DNA from: Bacilli bacterium
GTDB lineage: Bacteria > Bacillota_I > Bacilli_A > RF39 > UBA660
DNA: 52,427 nucleotides
Assembly (NCBI GenBank): GCA_017484065.1
Contig: JAFUTX010000022.1
Span: 1 to 52,427 of the forward strand
Reading direction: 5' to 3'
Positions within the stretch are counted from its first letter, which is position 1. Each line of letters starts with the position of its first letter. Positions 43,601 through 51,838 of this stretch are shown piece after piece. A model generated the notes under the pieces. That model searched no databases. It saw only the letters and a program-made list of their open reading frames with translations, and had not been told where the DNA came from. A program made the position numbers and the translations under genes.

Positions 43601-44410
43601 ATGAATATAATAAAATATATATTACTTGGAATATTACAAGGTATAACAGAACCACTTCCAATATCAAGTAGTGGCCATTTATTCTTATTTAAGACTTTAT
43701 TTAATACTAAGATGTTTAATGATTTAAACTTTGAAATAGTAGTCAACTTTGGTTCATTCTTAGCTATATTATTTATATTTAGAAAAGAAGTAATTGAATT
43801 AGTAACTAGTTTCTTTAAATTTATTTTTAAGAAAGATACTAGAAAAAAAGAAGCTAATAATTTTAAATATTGTTTACAAGTAATTATTAGTACTATACCT
43901 GCTGGTATCATTGGTTTACTATTTAAAGATGCTATTGAAAATAAATTAGAAAACATCAAAGTAGTTGGTGGAGCATTCTTAATTACAGCATTAGCTTTAT
44001 TCATTGTTAAAAATATAAGTGGTACTAAAGATGATAAAGATATAACTTATAAAGATGCTTTAATAATTGGTTTATGTCAAGCTATTGCCCTGCTTCCTGG
44101 AATAAGTCGTAGTGGTGCTGTATTAGTTGGCTGCTTACTATGTAAATTCAAAAGAGAAACTGCTTTAAAATATACATTTATTCTATATTTTCCAATAAGC
44201 GTTGCGACAATGATTTTAGGTATTAAAGATATGATTGGAGCTAACATGAGTGGTTTATTCATGCCTTATACTCTAGGATTAATAGCAAGTGGTATAGTAA
44301 CATACTTCACATATAGTTGGATGAGTGAACTTGTAAAAAAAGGAAAACTATGGAAGTTTTCAATTTACTGTCTAGCCTTAGCAATATTCATATTTATATA
44401 TTTTAGATAA
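43601..44410 (+). CDS. uppP: Undecaprenyl-diphosphate phosphatase
   Basis: About 269 residues and 7-8 helices. It recycles undecaprenyl pyrophosphate to the phosphate carrier used for peptidoglycan and the surface glycan made above. Both motifs are present: QGITEPLPISSSGHL (residues ~14-28) and PGISRSGAVLVG. Family member of BacA/UppP; over-production gives bacitracin resistance. ATG 43601 with AGGTGA is preferred to the upstream TTG. Confidence 0.92.
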   Translation: MNIIKYILLGILQGITEPLPISSSGHLFLFKTLFNTKMFNDLNFEIVVNFGSFLAILFIFRKEVIELVTSFFKFIFKKDTRKKEANNFKYCLQVIISTIPAGIIGLLFKDAIENKLENIKVVGGAFLITALALFIVKNISGTKDDKDITYKDALIIGLCQAIALLPGISRSGAVLVGCLLCKFKRETALKYTFILYFPISVATMILGIKDMIGANMSGLFMPYTLGLIASGIVTYFTYSWMSELVKKGKLWKFSIYCLALAIFIFIYFR

Positions 44411-44430
44411 GAGTTAATAAAAACACTCTT
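44409..44430 (+). terminator. uppP terminator
   Basis: AAGAGT/ACTCTT stem around a 10-nt loop followed by a T9 run; the left arm starts in the stop codon. Confidence 0.75.
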
Positions 44431-44449
44431 ATTTTTTTTTGACATGAAA

Positions 44450-44476
44450 AAACCTAGTTTTATTATTACTAGGTTT
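44450..44476 (-). terminator. Terminator of the degenerate RNase J gene
   Basis: AAACCTAG/CTAGGTTT stem with an 11-nt loop, minus-strand T-run; immediately past the stop codon at 44478. Confidence 0.75.
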
Positions 44477-44477
44477 A

Positions 44478-46112
44478 TTAAACTTCTTGTACAACTGCTA
44501 TAATCATTGGTTTACATTCAGTTTCATTGTATAGATATTTACTTAATTCTTCTCTTATTTCTACTTTTATCTTATTATAATCAACATATTTTGGAGTTAT
44601 ATTTCTTTCAATAATAGTTTCACATATTCTCTTAATTTCTTCAATCATTTCGGTGGAATCTTTAACATAGATAAATCCTCTTGTTGTTATTTCAGGCCCT
44701 ACTAAAAGTACTTTTTTCTTTTTACTAATAGTAGCACTTACTAAAACAATACCATTTTCACTTAACATTTCTCTATCTTTCATGACTAGTTCACCAACAT
44801 CATCATTACTTTTTCCATCGATAAAAACATCATTAATCTTAATATGTTCATACTTATCAAGTAATTTACCATCTTCAAATGTAACTACATCACCATTTTG
44901 TTTTAAGATAATATTATCTCTATCATAGCCTAAATCACTGGCAATATTACCATTACCTACTAAATAACGATATTCTCCTTTAACTGGCATATAATATTTA
45001 GGATTCATTAATTTTAACATTAACATTAAATCTTCACTTGATGCATGTAATAAAATATTCTTATCCTTAGGTAGCGATACTATTTTACAACCTTTCATAG
45101 CTAAATCATTTTCTATTTTTACAAGCATTTTTTCATTGCTATCATATCTTGGCTCAGCAAATACAATTGTATCAGTTGGTTTTAATGTAATATATTTATC
45201 ATATCCACTAATAATTTTATTTAAACTAGCATACGGATTAGCTTTATCATCACAAATAAGTAGAATACTATTATTATCATCTATATTAGATAAATCCCCT
45301 ATTTGATCATTACTAAATTGTAAATAGCCTTCATTCTTACTAAAATTAACTATATTTTGTAATTTTTTACCCATAGGTATTATTTTACGATGTAAGTCTT
45401 TAGCGCCATTAAATATTTCCTGTAAGGTATGTAAATGAGTTGGCAAAACAGAAAACATCATTCTATTATCAGCCCTATTAATTACATCTTTAAAAAAGTC
45501 ACTTAATTTATGGCTAGGACTGGTATGTCCAATATGTTCAGAAAAAACTGATTCACTAAGTAAACATAACACTCCTTGTTTACCAACATAGGCTATCTTA
45601 CCTAAATCCATATCATAGCAATCCCTCATAGATGGATCAATTATAAAGTCTCCAGTATAACAAATAGCTCCATCTTTAGTATTTAAAACATACATAACGC
45701 TATCAGGTGTACTATGACTAACCTTAATTGGAAATACGCTATTATTACCAAAATTTATTTTCTTATGAGGTTGTATTTCAACAATAACATTATCTTTAAC
45801 TCCCTCTTCTAATAATATAAATTTAGTAAACTTAGTAGCATATACATTTACATCTTTTAAATCTCTTAATAAATCTGCTACACTACCCATATTTTCATAA
45901 TGACCATGAGTTAAAAAGATGCCTTTAATTCTTTTTTGATTCTTAATTAAATAAGAGAAATCTGGAATAATATAATCTATACCATATAAATTACCAGTTG
46001 CATACTTTAACCCACAATCAAACACAAATATATCTTTATCTACTTCAACTATATAGCAGTTTTTACCCATTTCATCTAGTCCGCCAAGACCAAATATTTT
46101 TATTTTACTCAT
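44478..46112 (-). CDS. RNase J paralog lacking metal-site residues (J2-like)
   Basis: About 544 residues and colinear with the RNase J at 40460-42130. The first motif is THGHYENMG in place of THGHEDHIG, so the Asp and last His are lost. The C-terminal MPVKGEYRYL has Lys instead of the His of MHGEYR. The phosphodiesterase motif TGDFIID is kept. It is thus probably a non-catalytic partner that pairs with RNase J1, as J2 does in Staphylococcus and Bacillus. ATG 46112 follows TAGGAG. Confidence 0.85.
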   Translation of the reverse strand: MSKIKIFGLGGLDEMGKNCYIVEVDKDIFVFDCGLKYATGNLYGIDYIIPDFSYLIKNQKRIKGIFLTHGHYENMGSVADLLRDLKDVNVYATKFTKFILLEEGVKDNVIVEIQPHKKINFGNNSVFPIKVSHSTPDSVMYVLNTKDGAICYTGDFIIDPSMRDCYDMDLGKIAYVGKQGVLCLLSESVFSEHIGHTSPSHKLSDFFKDVINRADNRMMFSVLPTHLHTLQEIFNGAKDLHRKIIPMGKKLQNIVNFSKNEGYLQFSNDQIGDLSNIDDNNSILLICDDKANPYASLNKIISGYDKYITLKPTDTIVFAEPRYDSNEKMLVKIENDLAMKGCKIVSLPKDKNILLHASSEDLMLMLKLMNPKYYMPVKGEYRYLVGNGNIASDLGYDRDNIILKQNGDVVTFEDGKLLDKYEHIKINDVFIDGKSNDDVGELVMKDREMLSENGIVLVSATISKKKKVLLVGPEITTRGFIYVKDSTEMIEEIKRICETIIERNITPKYVDYNKIKVEIREELSKYLYNETECKPMIIAVVQEV

Positions 46113-46212
46113 AAATTTCATCTCCTAATTTCTAATATAATTTTAATTAATAAAGTTCAGTAGCTAGTTAATTATATCAAAAAATTAGATAATATGCAAA
46201 TTGTTATTTATG

Positions 46213-46497
46213 ATTACAAATTGTAATATTTACTATTGATAAACAGCACTGTAGTTGATATATATTAAAACATTAAAAATCATATCAACCATAATCCTGC
46301 GACTTGCCTTTCTAGGTATAGTTATAAAGCTGTTAATCAACAAATAAAAAAGACACTTAATTCTATTTAGAATTTAATGTCATATCCATTTTTTCGGGTA
46401 GGCATTCAGCATGCGAATACTAAATACTTCCTTTTTTATTTTATTCAAATCTCTTTGATAAATACATATTATCATGATATTTATAGTTTGTCAATTA
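46213..46497 (+). pseudogene. Degenerate first unit of a tandem type I toxin-antitoxin locus
   Basis: It begins with the operator-like palindrome ATTACAAATTGTAAT (46213-46227), then TTGATA (46236), a 17-bp spacer and TATATA. The toxin-like frame reads LRLAFLGIVIKLLINK before its stop but has no start codon or ribosome binding site. The antisense promoter (minus strand TTGACA, 17 bp, TAATAT at 46466-46494) and the terminator hairpin at 46352-46381 are kept. Layout matches the second unit. Confidence 0.65.
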
Positions 46498-46502
46498 GTA
46501 TA

Positions 46503-46517
46503 ATTACAATTTGTAAT
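46503..46517. promoter_or_regulatory. Palindromic operator upstream of the toxin promoter
   Basis: ATTACAATTTGTAAT, a 7-1-7 perfect dyad 8 bp before the -35 box. The same dyad with a different centre stands at 46213-46227. Confidence 0.6.
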
Positions 46518-46525
46518 ATTTACTA

Positions 46526-46554
46526 TTGATAAACAATAATATGATTGATATAAT
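46526..46554 (+). promoter_or_regulatory. Toxin promoter
   Basis: TTGATA, a 17-bp spacer, then TATAAT, with transcription expected to start near 46561; the leader to the toxin start is about 60 nt. Confidence 0.7.
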
Positions 46555-46619
46555 GTTAATAGGAATTATTTAGTAGCTGGGTGTCTACCTTCTATCCTAT
46601 ACGGAGAGGAGGTGATGTG

Positions 46620-46709
46620 GTGAAAAGACGTGAATACATTTGTAAATTCATGATTCTGCTTGCCATTAATTTATTCCTTCTATTAAAGATAATAGCAGAA
46701 ATAAAAAAA
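46620..46709 (+). CDS. Small hydrophobic type I toxin-like peptide
   Basis: 30 codons from a GTG start 7 nt after a perfect AGGAGG (46607-46612); a GTG at 46617 is a second option. The peptide is VKRREYICKFMILLAINLFL, then LLKIIAEIKK: a basic start, a single membrane helix and a basic end, as in Bacilli holin-like/TxpA-BsrG-type toxins. The antisense RNA from 46827 overlaps its 3' end. Expected to damage the membrane when antisense is lost. Too short for most annotation tools. Confidence 0.65.
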
Positions 46710-46710
46710 T

Positions 46711-46827
46711 GACACTTTGGACTATATCAAATTGATATAATCTAAAATGTCTACCCAAATAATGGTGGGCATTCAGCACGACAATACTGAATACTTCCTT
46801 TTTTTATTTTATTCAAATTTCTTTGAT
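46711..46827 (-). ncRNA. Antisense RNA (type I antitoxin) with terminator
   Basis: The predicted minus-strand RNA starts near 46827 and ends with a 19-bp stem (46711-46729/46733-46751, several wobbles) plus T7. Its 3' terminator stem overlaps the toxin stop codon, so it is complementary to the toxin mRNA 3' part, as in TxpA/RatA. Confidence 0.55.
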
Positions 46828-46833
46828 AAATAC

Positions 46834-46862
46834 ATATTAGCATAATATTTATAATTTGTCAA
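46834..46862 (-). promoter_or_regulatory. Antisense RNA promoter
   Basis: On the minus strand TTGACA (consensus), a 17-bp spacer, then TAATAT. It lies just past the 3' end of the second DGR-type target gene. Confidence 0.7.
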
Positions 46863-46945
46863 ATTGTTATAATGCAATGACGAACGGATTCGATTGGCTA
46901 CCAACTCCACGAAGAACTTTAACAGATGACTTAAGGTATGCTACT

Positions 46946-47056
46946 GGCCGCACGCCGAAACCGTTATTCGTGCCGCCGCTGTCGACACTGCCGTTAGGGT
47001 ACACACGAGCCACACTGTACGTATCACCAGCACGCGGAGTCATTGTCCATTGCCAG
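46946..47056 (-). repeat. Second variable repeat (VR2), template not in window
   Basis: The GC-rich 3' segment encodes MTPRAGDTYSVARVYPNG then SVDSGGTNNGFGVRP, in the same place as the variable repeat of the first target. It does not match the template at 17283-17396 at many non-adenine positions, so it needs a different template. Boundaries are approximate. Confidence 0.6.
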
Positions 47057-48462
47057 AATGCGTCATTAAATAACCAGTCGTTATTTCGGCAAGGGGCATT
47101 GGCTGTTGTATTCCATGTATAAAGGGCTATATTTCTACAGCTACTACCTGATACTGTTCCACTTGAGGCATAACCATAATCACTTGGATACATTAAGCCT
47201 AAATTACCTGTCCAGGTTAACTCGTTATTATTTCCTTGATTAGTTCTTTCTGCTGTATAGTACTCTTTATCAGTCATTGTTTGACCATCATAAGTTCCAC
47301 TACCCCATGTATATCTGCCTAAATAATATGTAGCAGGTTCCATCATATTTTGATAAACTTTTTTTAGTCCACTATTTCTAAAATCTAAGCTTTCGGTTTT
47401 ATAATCTTGCCATGTAAAGTCTGTTTGATCTCCTGTTTTTAAATAAATCCATCCATTATATGGAACATGAGTTTTACGATTCCAATACAAATCATTTAAT
47501 ATTTCATTAGCTGTACTATTTGGCCAATTATTATTGTATCTTCTACTTGAACATGTCCATTTATCGGTTGTGCTATCATAAGTCATATTTTCTTCTAAAC
47601 AATCTTCATAGTAAGGAAAATGGCCGATATCAGTAGCTTTGATTATCTTAACTCTAGTAGCATTATCACCACTAACAGTACCACCATCTACATCTTTCAT
47701 AACCCCTATTACTCGCCATAACTCGCCATTAAATGATACATAGTTATTAGGGTCTTTACCAACATATCTTAAATTGTTGTTTTCTTCTACTTCACTATCT
47801 ATAGCATCATCATACACAAGCTCATCACTATTTAAATTAGTTAAATATGTCACAAAGTTTTGTGGGTTATAATTGCTGATTTCCCCATATACAGTTACTT
47901 TAGCTTCGTATTCATGTTCCATATAATCTTTAGGCGTATTTTCATCTAACCATAGTTTTAATGTGAACTCCCTACTTTCATTAGCTGCTAAATATCCTTC
48001 ATCAATCGTTCTAGCATCATAAGAAGCACCACTATCTAATAATGATGTTGTAGTATCATAATAGTTTAAAGTATATGCTGGATTGCCAATAATCATTGCT
48101 TTTATATGTTCAATCGGTATTCTATCCCCAACAGCAACACTTGTTAAACTCTCTAAATTAATTTTATAAGCTATGTAATTAGGGCATCCATTTACAATAG
48201 TAAAATTATAACCATCTAATAAATCTGCATCTTCATCGATTATAGGAAATGCATCTTCTAAGGTTATAGCATCTCCTTCAGTTTCTCTATCTATTTCTAA
48301 AGATATACAAGTTGATGCTATTTCATTCTTACCATTTTGAACTCTTATTCTTATCCATAAGGCTAAAGACGATCCTACAACTATTAAAATCAATACAAGA
48401 ACTATTAAAAAAAATCTTTTCTTATTAAAGTTAGAAGAAAGGCTTATTTTATTATGACAAAG

Positions 48463-48471
48463 CCCCCCCCC
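48463..48471 (-). repeat. Homopolymeric tract (G9 on the coding strand)
   Basis: Nine consecutive Gs between the start codon and the anchor of the second target gene. Deleting one (or adding two) restores the frame. Long G runs are very rare in this AT-rich window. Confidence 0.9.
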
Positions 48472-48583
48472 GATTTTGATTTTCGGTCATATATAACAAC
48501 ACCTTTCATTATTGTAATTTGGTAAAAACTTTACCAGATTATATTCTCTCTAACATAATATTAACATACATTTAATATCTTTT

Positions 48584-49168
48584 TCAATGTTTTTTCATTA
48601 ATCTTTCAACTTCTTTTGCTAATTTTTCATTAGCTTCTTCTAAAGACATTTTACCTACTTTAAATGGTTTACCAAATCTAATAGTTAAATCTTTACTTCT
48701 AAATTTATAAGTACCACTAGTTCCAAAAGGTACTATATAGGAATCAGTTTTACTTGCCATAGATACTGCTCCAAATCTAAAAGGTAATAAAGTTTTATCT
48801 GTTCTATTTCTTGTTCCTTCTGGGAAAATACCAATAGCGCCATCATCTTTTAATACATTAAGAGCAATATTAACTGATTCAGGATTTTTATTTTTTCTAT
48901 CCACAGGAATACATCCTGTACCTTTAAAGAACCAAGCTACTTTTTTATTATCGAAGTATTCTTTTTTAGCCATGTAATGAATATCTCTTTTAGTTGATAT
49001 TATTACCATACATTGATCCATTAAATGCCTATGATTACCAGCTATTATAATACTTCCGCTTTTTGGAATATTTTCTTTACCTATAATAGTTGGATTATAC
49101 CATAATTTAAATAATGGACTTAATGTAAATCTAAAGAATCTAAACAAAAATGGTGATTTACTATTCAT
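48584..49168 (-). CDS. plsC: 1-acyl-sn-glycerol-3-phosphate acyltransferase (PlsC-like)
   Basis: A 194-residue membrane-associated acyltransferase. The catalytic HX4D is NHRHLMDQ, with GCIPVDRKN and FPEGTRNRTD further on. It forms phosphatidic acid from lysophosphatidic acid and acyl-CoA/ACP. It overlaps the acyl-activating gene by 8 nt. Family also includes other lysophospholipid acyltransferases. The gap 48491-48583 holds the leader of the target gene with a TGGTAAA/TTTACCA hairpin (48520-48536). Confidence 0.88.
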   Translation of the reverse strand: MNSKSPFLFRFFRFTLSPLFKLWYNPTIIGKENIPKSGSIIIAGNHRHLMDQCMVIISTKRDIHYMAKKEYFDNKKVAWFFKGTGCIPVDRKNKNPESVNIALNVLKDDGAIGIFPEGTRNRTDKTLLPFRFGAVSMASKTDSYIVPFGTSGTYKFRSKDLTIRFGKPFKVGKMSLEEANEKLAKEVERLMKKH

Positions 49169-50867
49169 GATTACTTGCCTCTTTTTCTAATTTTGCTATA
49201 TCTATTTTACCTACTTTTGTAGTTGGTAATTCTTTTCTAAATTCATATTCATATGGAAGAGAAAACTTACTAATATTCTTAATACATATTTCTTGAATTT
49301 CTTTTTTTATTTTATTTGATTCATTCACTCCATCTTTTAAAACAATGATGGCTTTAGCCACCTCTCCTTTATAAGAATGCGGTATTCCTATAACTGCACA
49401 ACGTAAAACAGCTGGATGACTACATATTATATTTTCAATATATGATGGATAAATATTATAACCACTAGATACTATCATTCTCTTTAATCTTTGTTTAAAT
49501 ACTATTGTACCATCTTCTTGCATACAACCAATATCTCCAGTATGTAGCCATACCTTACGATCTTTATGTTTTTGGAGTACTTTACTTGTCTCTAACTCAT
49601 TATTTAAATAACCCAACATAGTAGTAGGTCCACTTATACATATTTCGCCGTCTTCATTGAAATCAACTTGTTCTTTAGTGCCTATTTTAACTATTTTAAA
49701 GTATGTATCAGGAAAAGGTATTCCAATTGTTCCATCTATTCCCTCTACTCCTTCATTAGTTAAACAAGTAGCAGCAGTAGCTTCAGTTAAGCCATAACCT
49801 GGTCTAATAGAAGCTCTAGAGCCATGTTCATGTAAATAATTATCTACTTTTTTCTTTAATTCTATAGATAAAACATCTCCACCACTAATAACAGCATCTA
49901 TACAATTTAAATCATTTTTCTTTAATTTTTGATTTAATAAAGCTTCATAAAGTGTAGGAACTCCTACTAAAAAGTTAGGTCGAGTTTTTCTTATAATATC
50001 GCCAAACTTTTTAGCATTAAATTTAGGCAAGAAAATACATTTCATACCACAAAGAAGTGGTGTATGAATTGATACAGCTAAGCCAAAGCCATGAAATATT
50101 GGAAGTAACGATAATACTGAATTACCAGGTATAGTTTGTTCAATCATTTCATGAGCTTCTAGCGCTAAAGCATTAAAATTCATATTAGATAACATTATAC
50201 CTTTAGGTGAGCCAGTTGTTCCACCACTATATAAAATAACTGCTAAATCATCCGCTCTTTTAGGAGTAAAATAATTACCCATAAAATTATCAACTGTACT
50301 AATAAATTGTTGCCAAAGTACTATATCTTCATCATTAGTTGGTATTTTTACTCTTTTCTTATAATTAGAAACTTTATATAAATAATGTTTTAATGGCGGA
50401 AGAGATGAATCAGGACTTGCTACAATTATCTTATATAATTTAGTGTTTTGTTTAATATTAAGAGCTTTATATAATGATACGTCCAATATAATTAGTAACT
50501 TAGAATCCGTTTCATTAATAGCATCTTCTAATTCTTGTTCACTTGCAAGTGGATGAACCATATTCGAAACAGCTCCAACTAAGTTAATAGCATAAACACA
50601 ACAAATAGCTTCTGGAGTTGATGGCATGCAAACTGTTACCACATCATCTTGACCTATACCATAATTTTTTAAACATTTTGCTACTGCTTCAATTTGTTTA
50701 ATAAATTGTCTATAAGTTACTTTTTTTCCAAAGTATTCATAAGCATAAAACTCTGGATATGTGCTGGCAACATCAATTAATGCTTCAACCATACTACCTT
50801 GCGGATATTCTAAATTTGCCCTAGCGTTTTTATATTGATTCAACCATAATCTATTATCTTTTCTCAT
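49161..50867 (-). CDS. AMP-binding acyl-CoA/ACP synthetase
   Basis: A 568-residue adenylate-forming enzyme that activates fatty acids with ATP. The P-loop-like motif is ILYSGGTTGSPKGIML, with GYGLTEATAATCL, LHTGDIGCMQEDGTI and KRMIVSSGYNIYPSYIE in order, and the C-terminal Lys in PTTKVGKIDIAKLE. Given plsC and the lipid kinase on either side, it probably supplies exogenous fatty acids to phospholipid synthesis. It overlaps plsC by 8 nt. Confidence 0.88.
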   Translation of the reverse strand: MRKDNRLWLNQYKNARANLEYPQGSMVEALIDVASTYPEFYAYEYFGKKVTYRQFIKQIEAVAKCLKNYGIGQDDVVTVCMPSTPEAICCVYAINLVGAVSNMVHPLASEQELEDAINETDSKLLIILDVSLYKALNIKQNTKLYKIIVASPDSSLPPLKHYLYKVSNYKKRVKIPTNDEDIVLWQQFISTVDNFMGNYFTPKRADDLAVILYSGGTTGSPKGIMLSNMNFNALALEAHEMIEQTIPGNSVLSLLPIFHGFGLAVSIHTPLLCGMKCIFLPKFNAKKFGDIIRKTRPNFLVGVPTLYEALLNQKLKKNDLNCIDAVISGGDVLSIELKKKVDNYLHEHGSRASIRPGYGLTEATAATCLTNEGVEGIDGTIGIPFPDTYFKIVKIGTKEQVDFNEDGEICISGPTTMLGYLNNELETSKVLQKHKDRKVWLHTGDIGCMQEDGTIVFKQRLKRMIVSSGYNIYPSYIENIICSHPAVLRCAVIGIPHSYKGEVAKAIIVLKDGVNESNKIKKEIQEICIKNISKFSLPYEYEFRKELPTTKVGKIDIAKLEKEASNHE

Positions 50868-50875
50868 TATTTCAC

Positions 50876-51730
50876 CTAACTCTTTTTAATTCTTGTTTTA
50901 ACTTTATATTCATTAATGTTTAAAAATGTTTCACCATCTATTTGTAATGCTGTTGGTCTATCAAATTCAACTTTTATTTCATTTCCCTCAAATATTTTAA
51001 TATTATGATTTTTATTTACATGGTTGCCAGTAAAAATCAAAGGAAAATAAATTAAAGGAATAAGTCTTGTTTTACTATAAACTACCACAGTAGTGACAGT
51101 TCTTTCTTTATTTAATCTATCTTGGTTAGGAGCTATCTTCATACCTCCACCATAAAACTTACCATTCATTGTTGGAGATAACCAAACATTTTTAAATTTA
51201 TAAACTACTCCATCAACTGTTACTTTAGCATTTACTCTTCTATACTTATATAGTAATCCCTTTAAAGCTATAAGTGTATAATTAACTGGCTTATTTTTTT
51301 TTGCATATAATCTATCTTTTTCTTCACAGCAAAAACCATCTATACCGTATCCTATACCATTTAAGAAGTAGTAATCTTTATCATTAACTGTAGCAATTGG
51401 CAAATCATCTAAATATTCATTTATTCTAAAAGGCATTTCAGTATTATTGCCAACTTCATTATAAAAATCATTTCCAGTACCTGTCGAATAATACAAAATA
51501 TTATTCTTATATTTTATGTTTTTGGTATGATTAATAAAATAATTTAATGTACCATCACCACCGCATATTATTATATCATCTTTGTTCTCTTCAAAAAAAC
51601 TGTTAAAATCGTTTATTTCAACCATATTAAAAAATTCAAAATCACCTTGAATACTATCTTTTACTTTTAAAGCTAAATCAGCTCCTGTTCCATTAGCTGA
51701 ATATGGATTATATAACACATTATACTTCAC
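50876..51730 (-). CDS. Diacylglycerol/lipid kinase family protein
   Basis: A 284-residue DAGK-catalytic-type kinase. Nucleotide site IICGGDGTLNYFINH (residues ~54-68), YYSTGTGNDFYNEVG, and the C-terminal LQIDGETF are conserved. It phosphorylates diacylglycerol (DgkB-like) or related lipids. The start is GTG with TAGGTGA. First gene of the lipid operon; a TATAAT with a weak TTGTTA (16-bp spacer) lies just upstream. Confidence 0.87.
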   Translation of the reverse strand: MKYNVLYNPYSANGTGADLALKVKDSIQGDFEFFNMVEINDFNSFFEENKDDIIICGGDGTLNYFINHTKNIKYKNNILYYSTGTGNDFYNEVGNNTEMPFRINEYLDDLPIATVNDKDYYFLNGIGYGIDGFCCEEKDRLYAKKNKPVNYTLIALKGLLYKYRRVNAKVTVDGVVYKFKNVWLSPTMNGKFYGGGMKIAPNQDRLNKERTVTTVVVYSKTRLIPLIYFPLIFTGNHVNKNHNIKIFEGNEIKVEFDRPTALQIDGETFLNINEYKVKTRIKKS

Positions 51731-51816
51731 TGCTTAATCACCTAAACTTATTATTTACATTATTATATCAAAAGTAACCAAAATAACAAAATATAATCGT
51801 TATATTAAAAGAAAAA

Positions 51817-51838
51817 AGTAAGATTGTCTTTTCTTACT
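51817..51838 (-). terminator. Terminator after the RhuM/Fic gene
   Basis: AGTAAGA/TCTTACT stem with an 8-nt loop followed by T6 on the minus strand; the stem overlaps the stop codon. Confidence 0.75.

Larger units (their letters stand above)
46867..48490 (-). pseudogene. Second DGR-type surface protein gene, phase-OFF by a G9 tract
   Basis: The body is open from 48393 to the stop at 46867 (508 codons), but only a TTG without ribosome binding site begins it. An ATG at 48490 with AAAGGTG upstream starts MTENQNRGG, then hits a G9 tract (48463-48471) and stops after about 12 codons. With 8 Gs (or 11) it joins the main frame and gives a basic segment, the anchor FFLIVLVLILIVVGSSLALWI, and a full target protein. 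The layout matches the protein at 17499-19052: beta-rich domain, NNYVSFNGELWRVIGVM, and a C-terminal WTMTPRAGDTYS...NGFGVRPVAYLKS. It could be phase-variable or a sequencing/assembly error. Confidence 0.75.

Noticed and set aside
46856-47122. Plus-strand open frame opposite the second target gene
   Set aside because: It is antisense to the GC-rich variable segment, which lacks stops by composition; no ribosome binding site.
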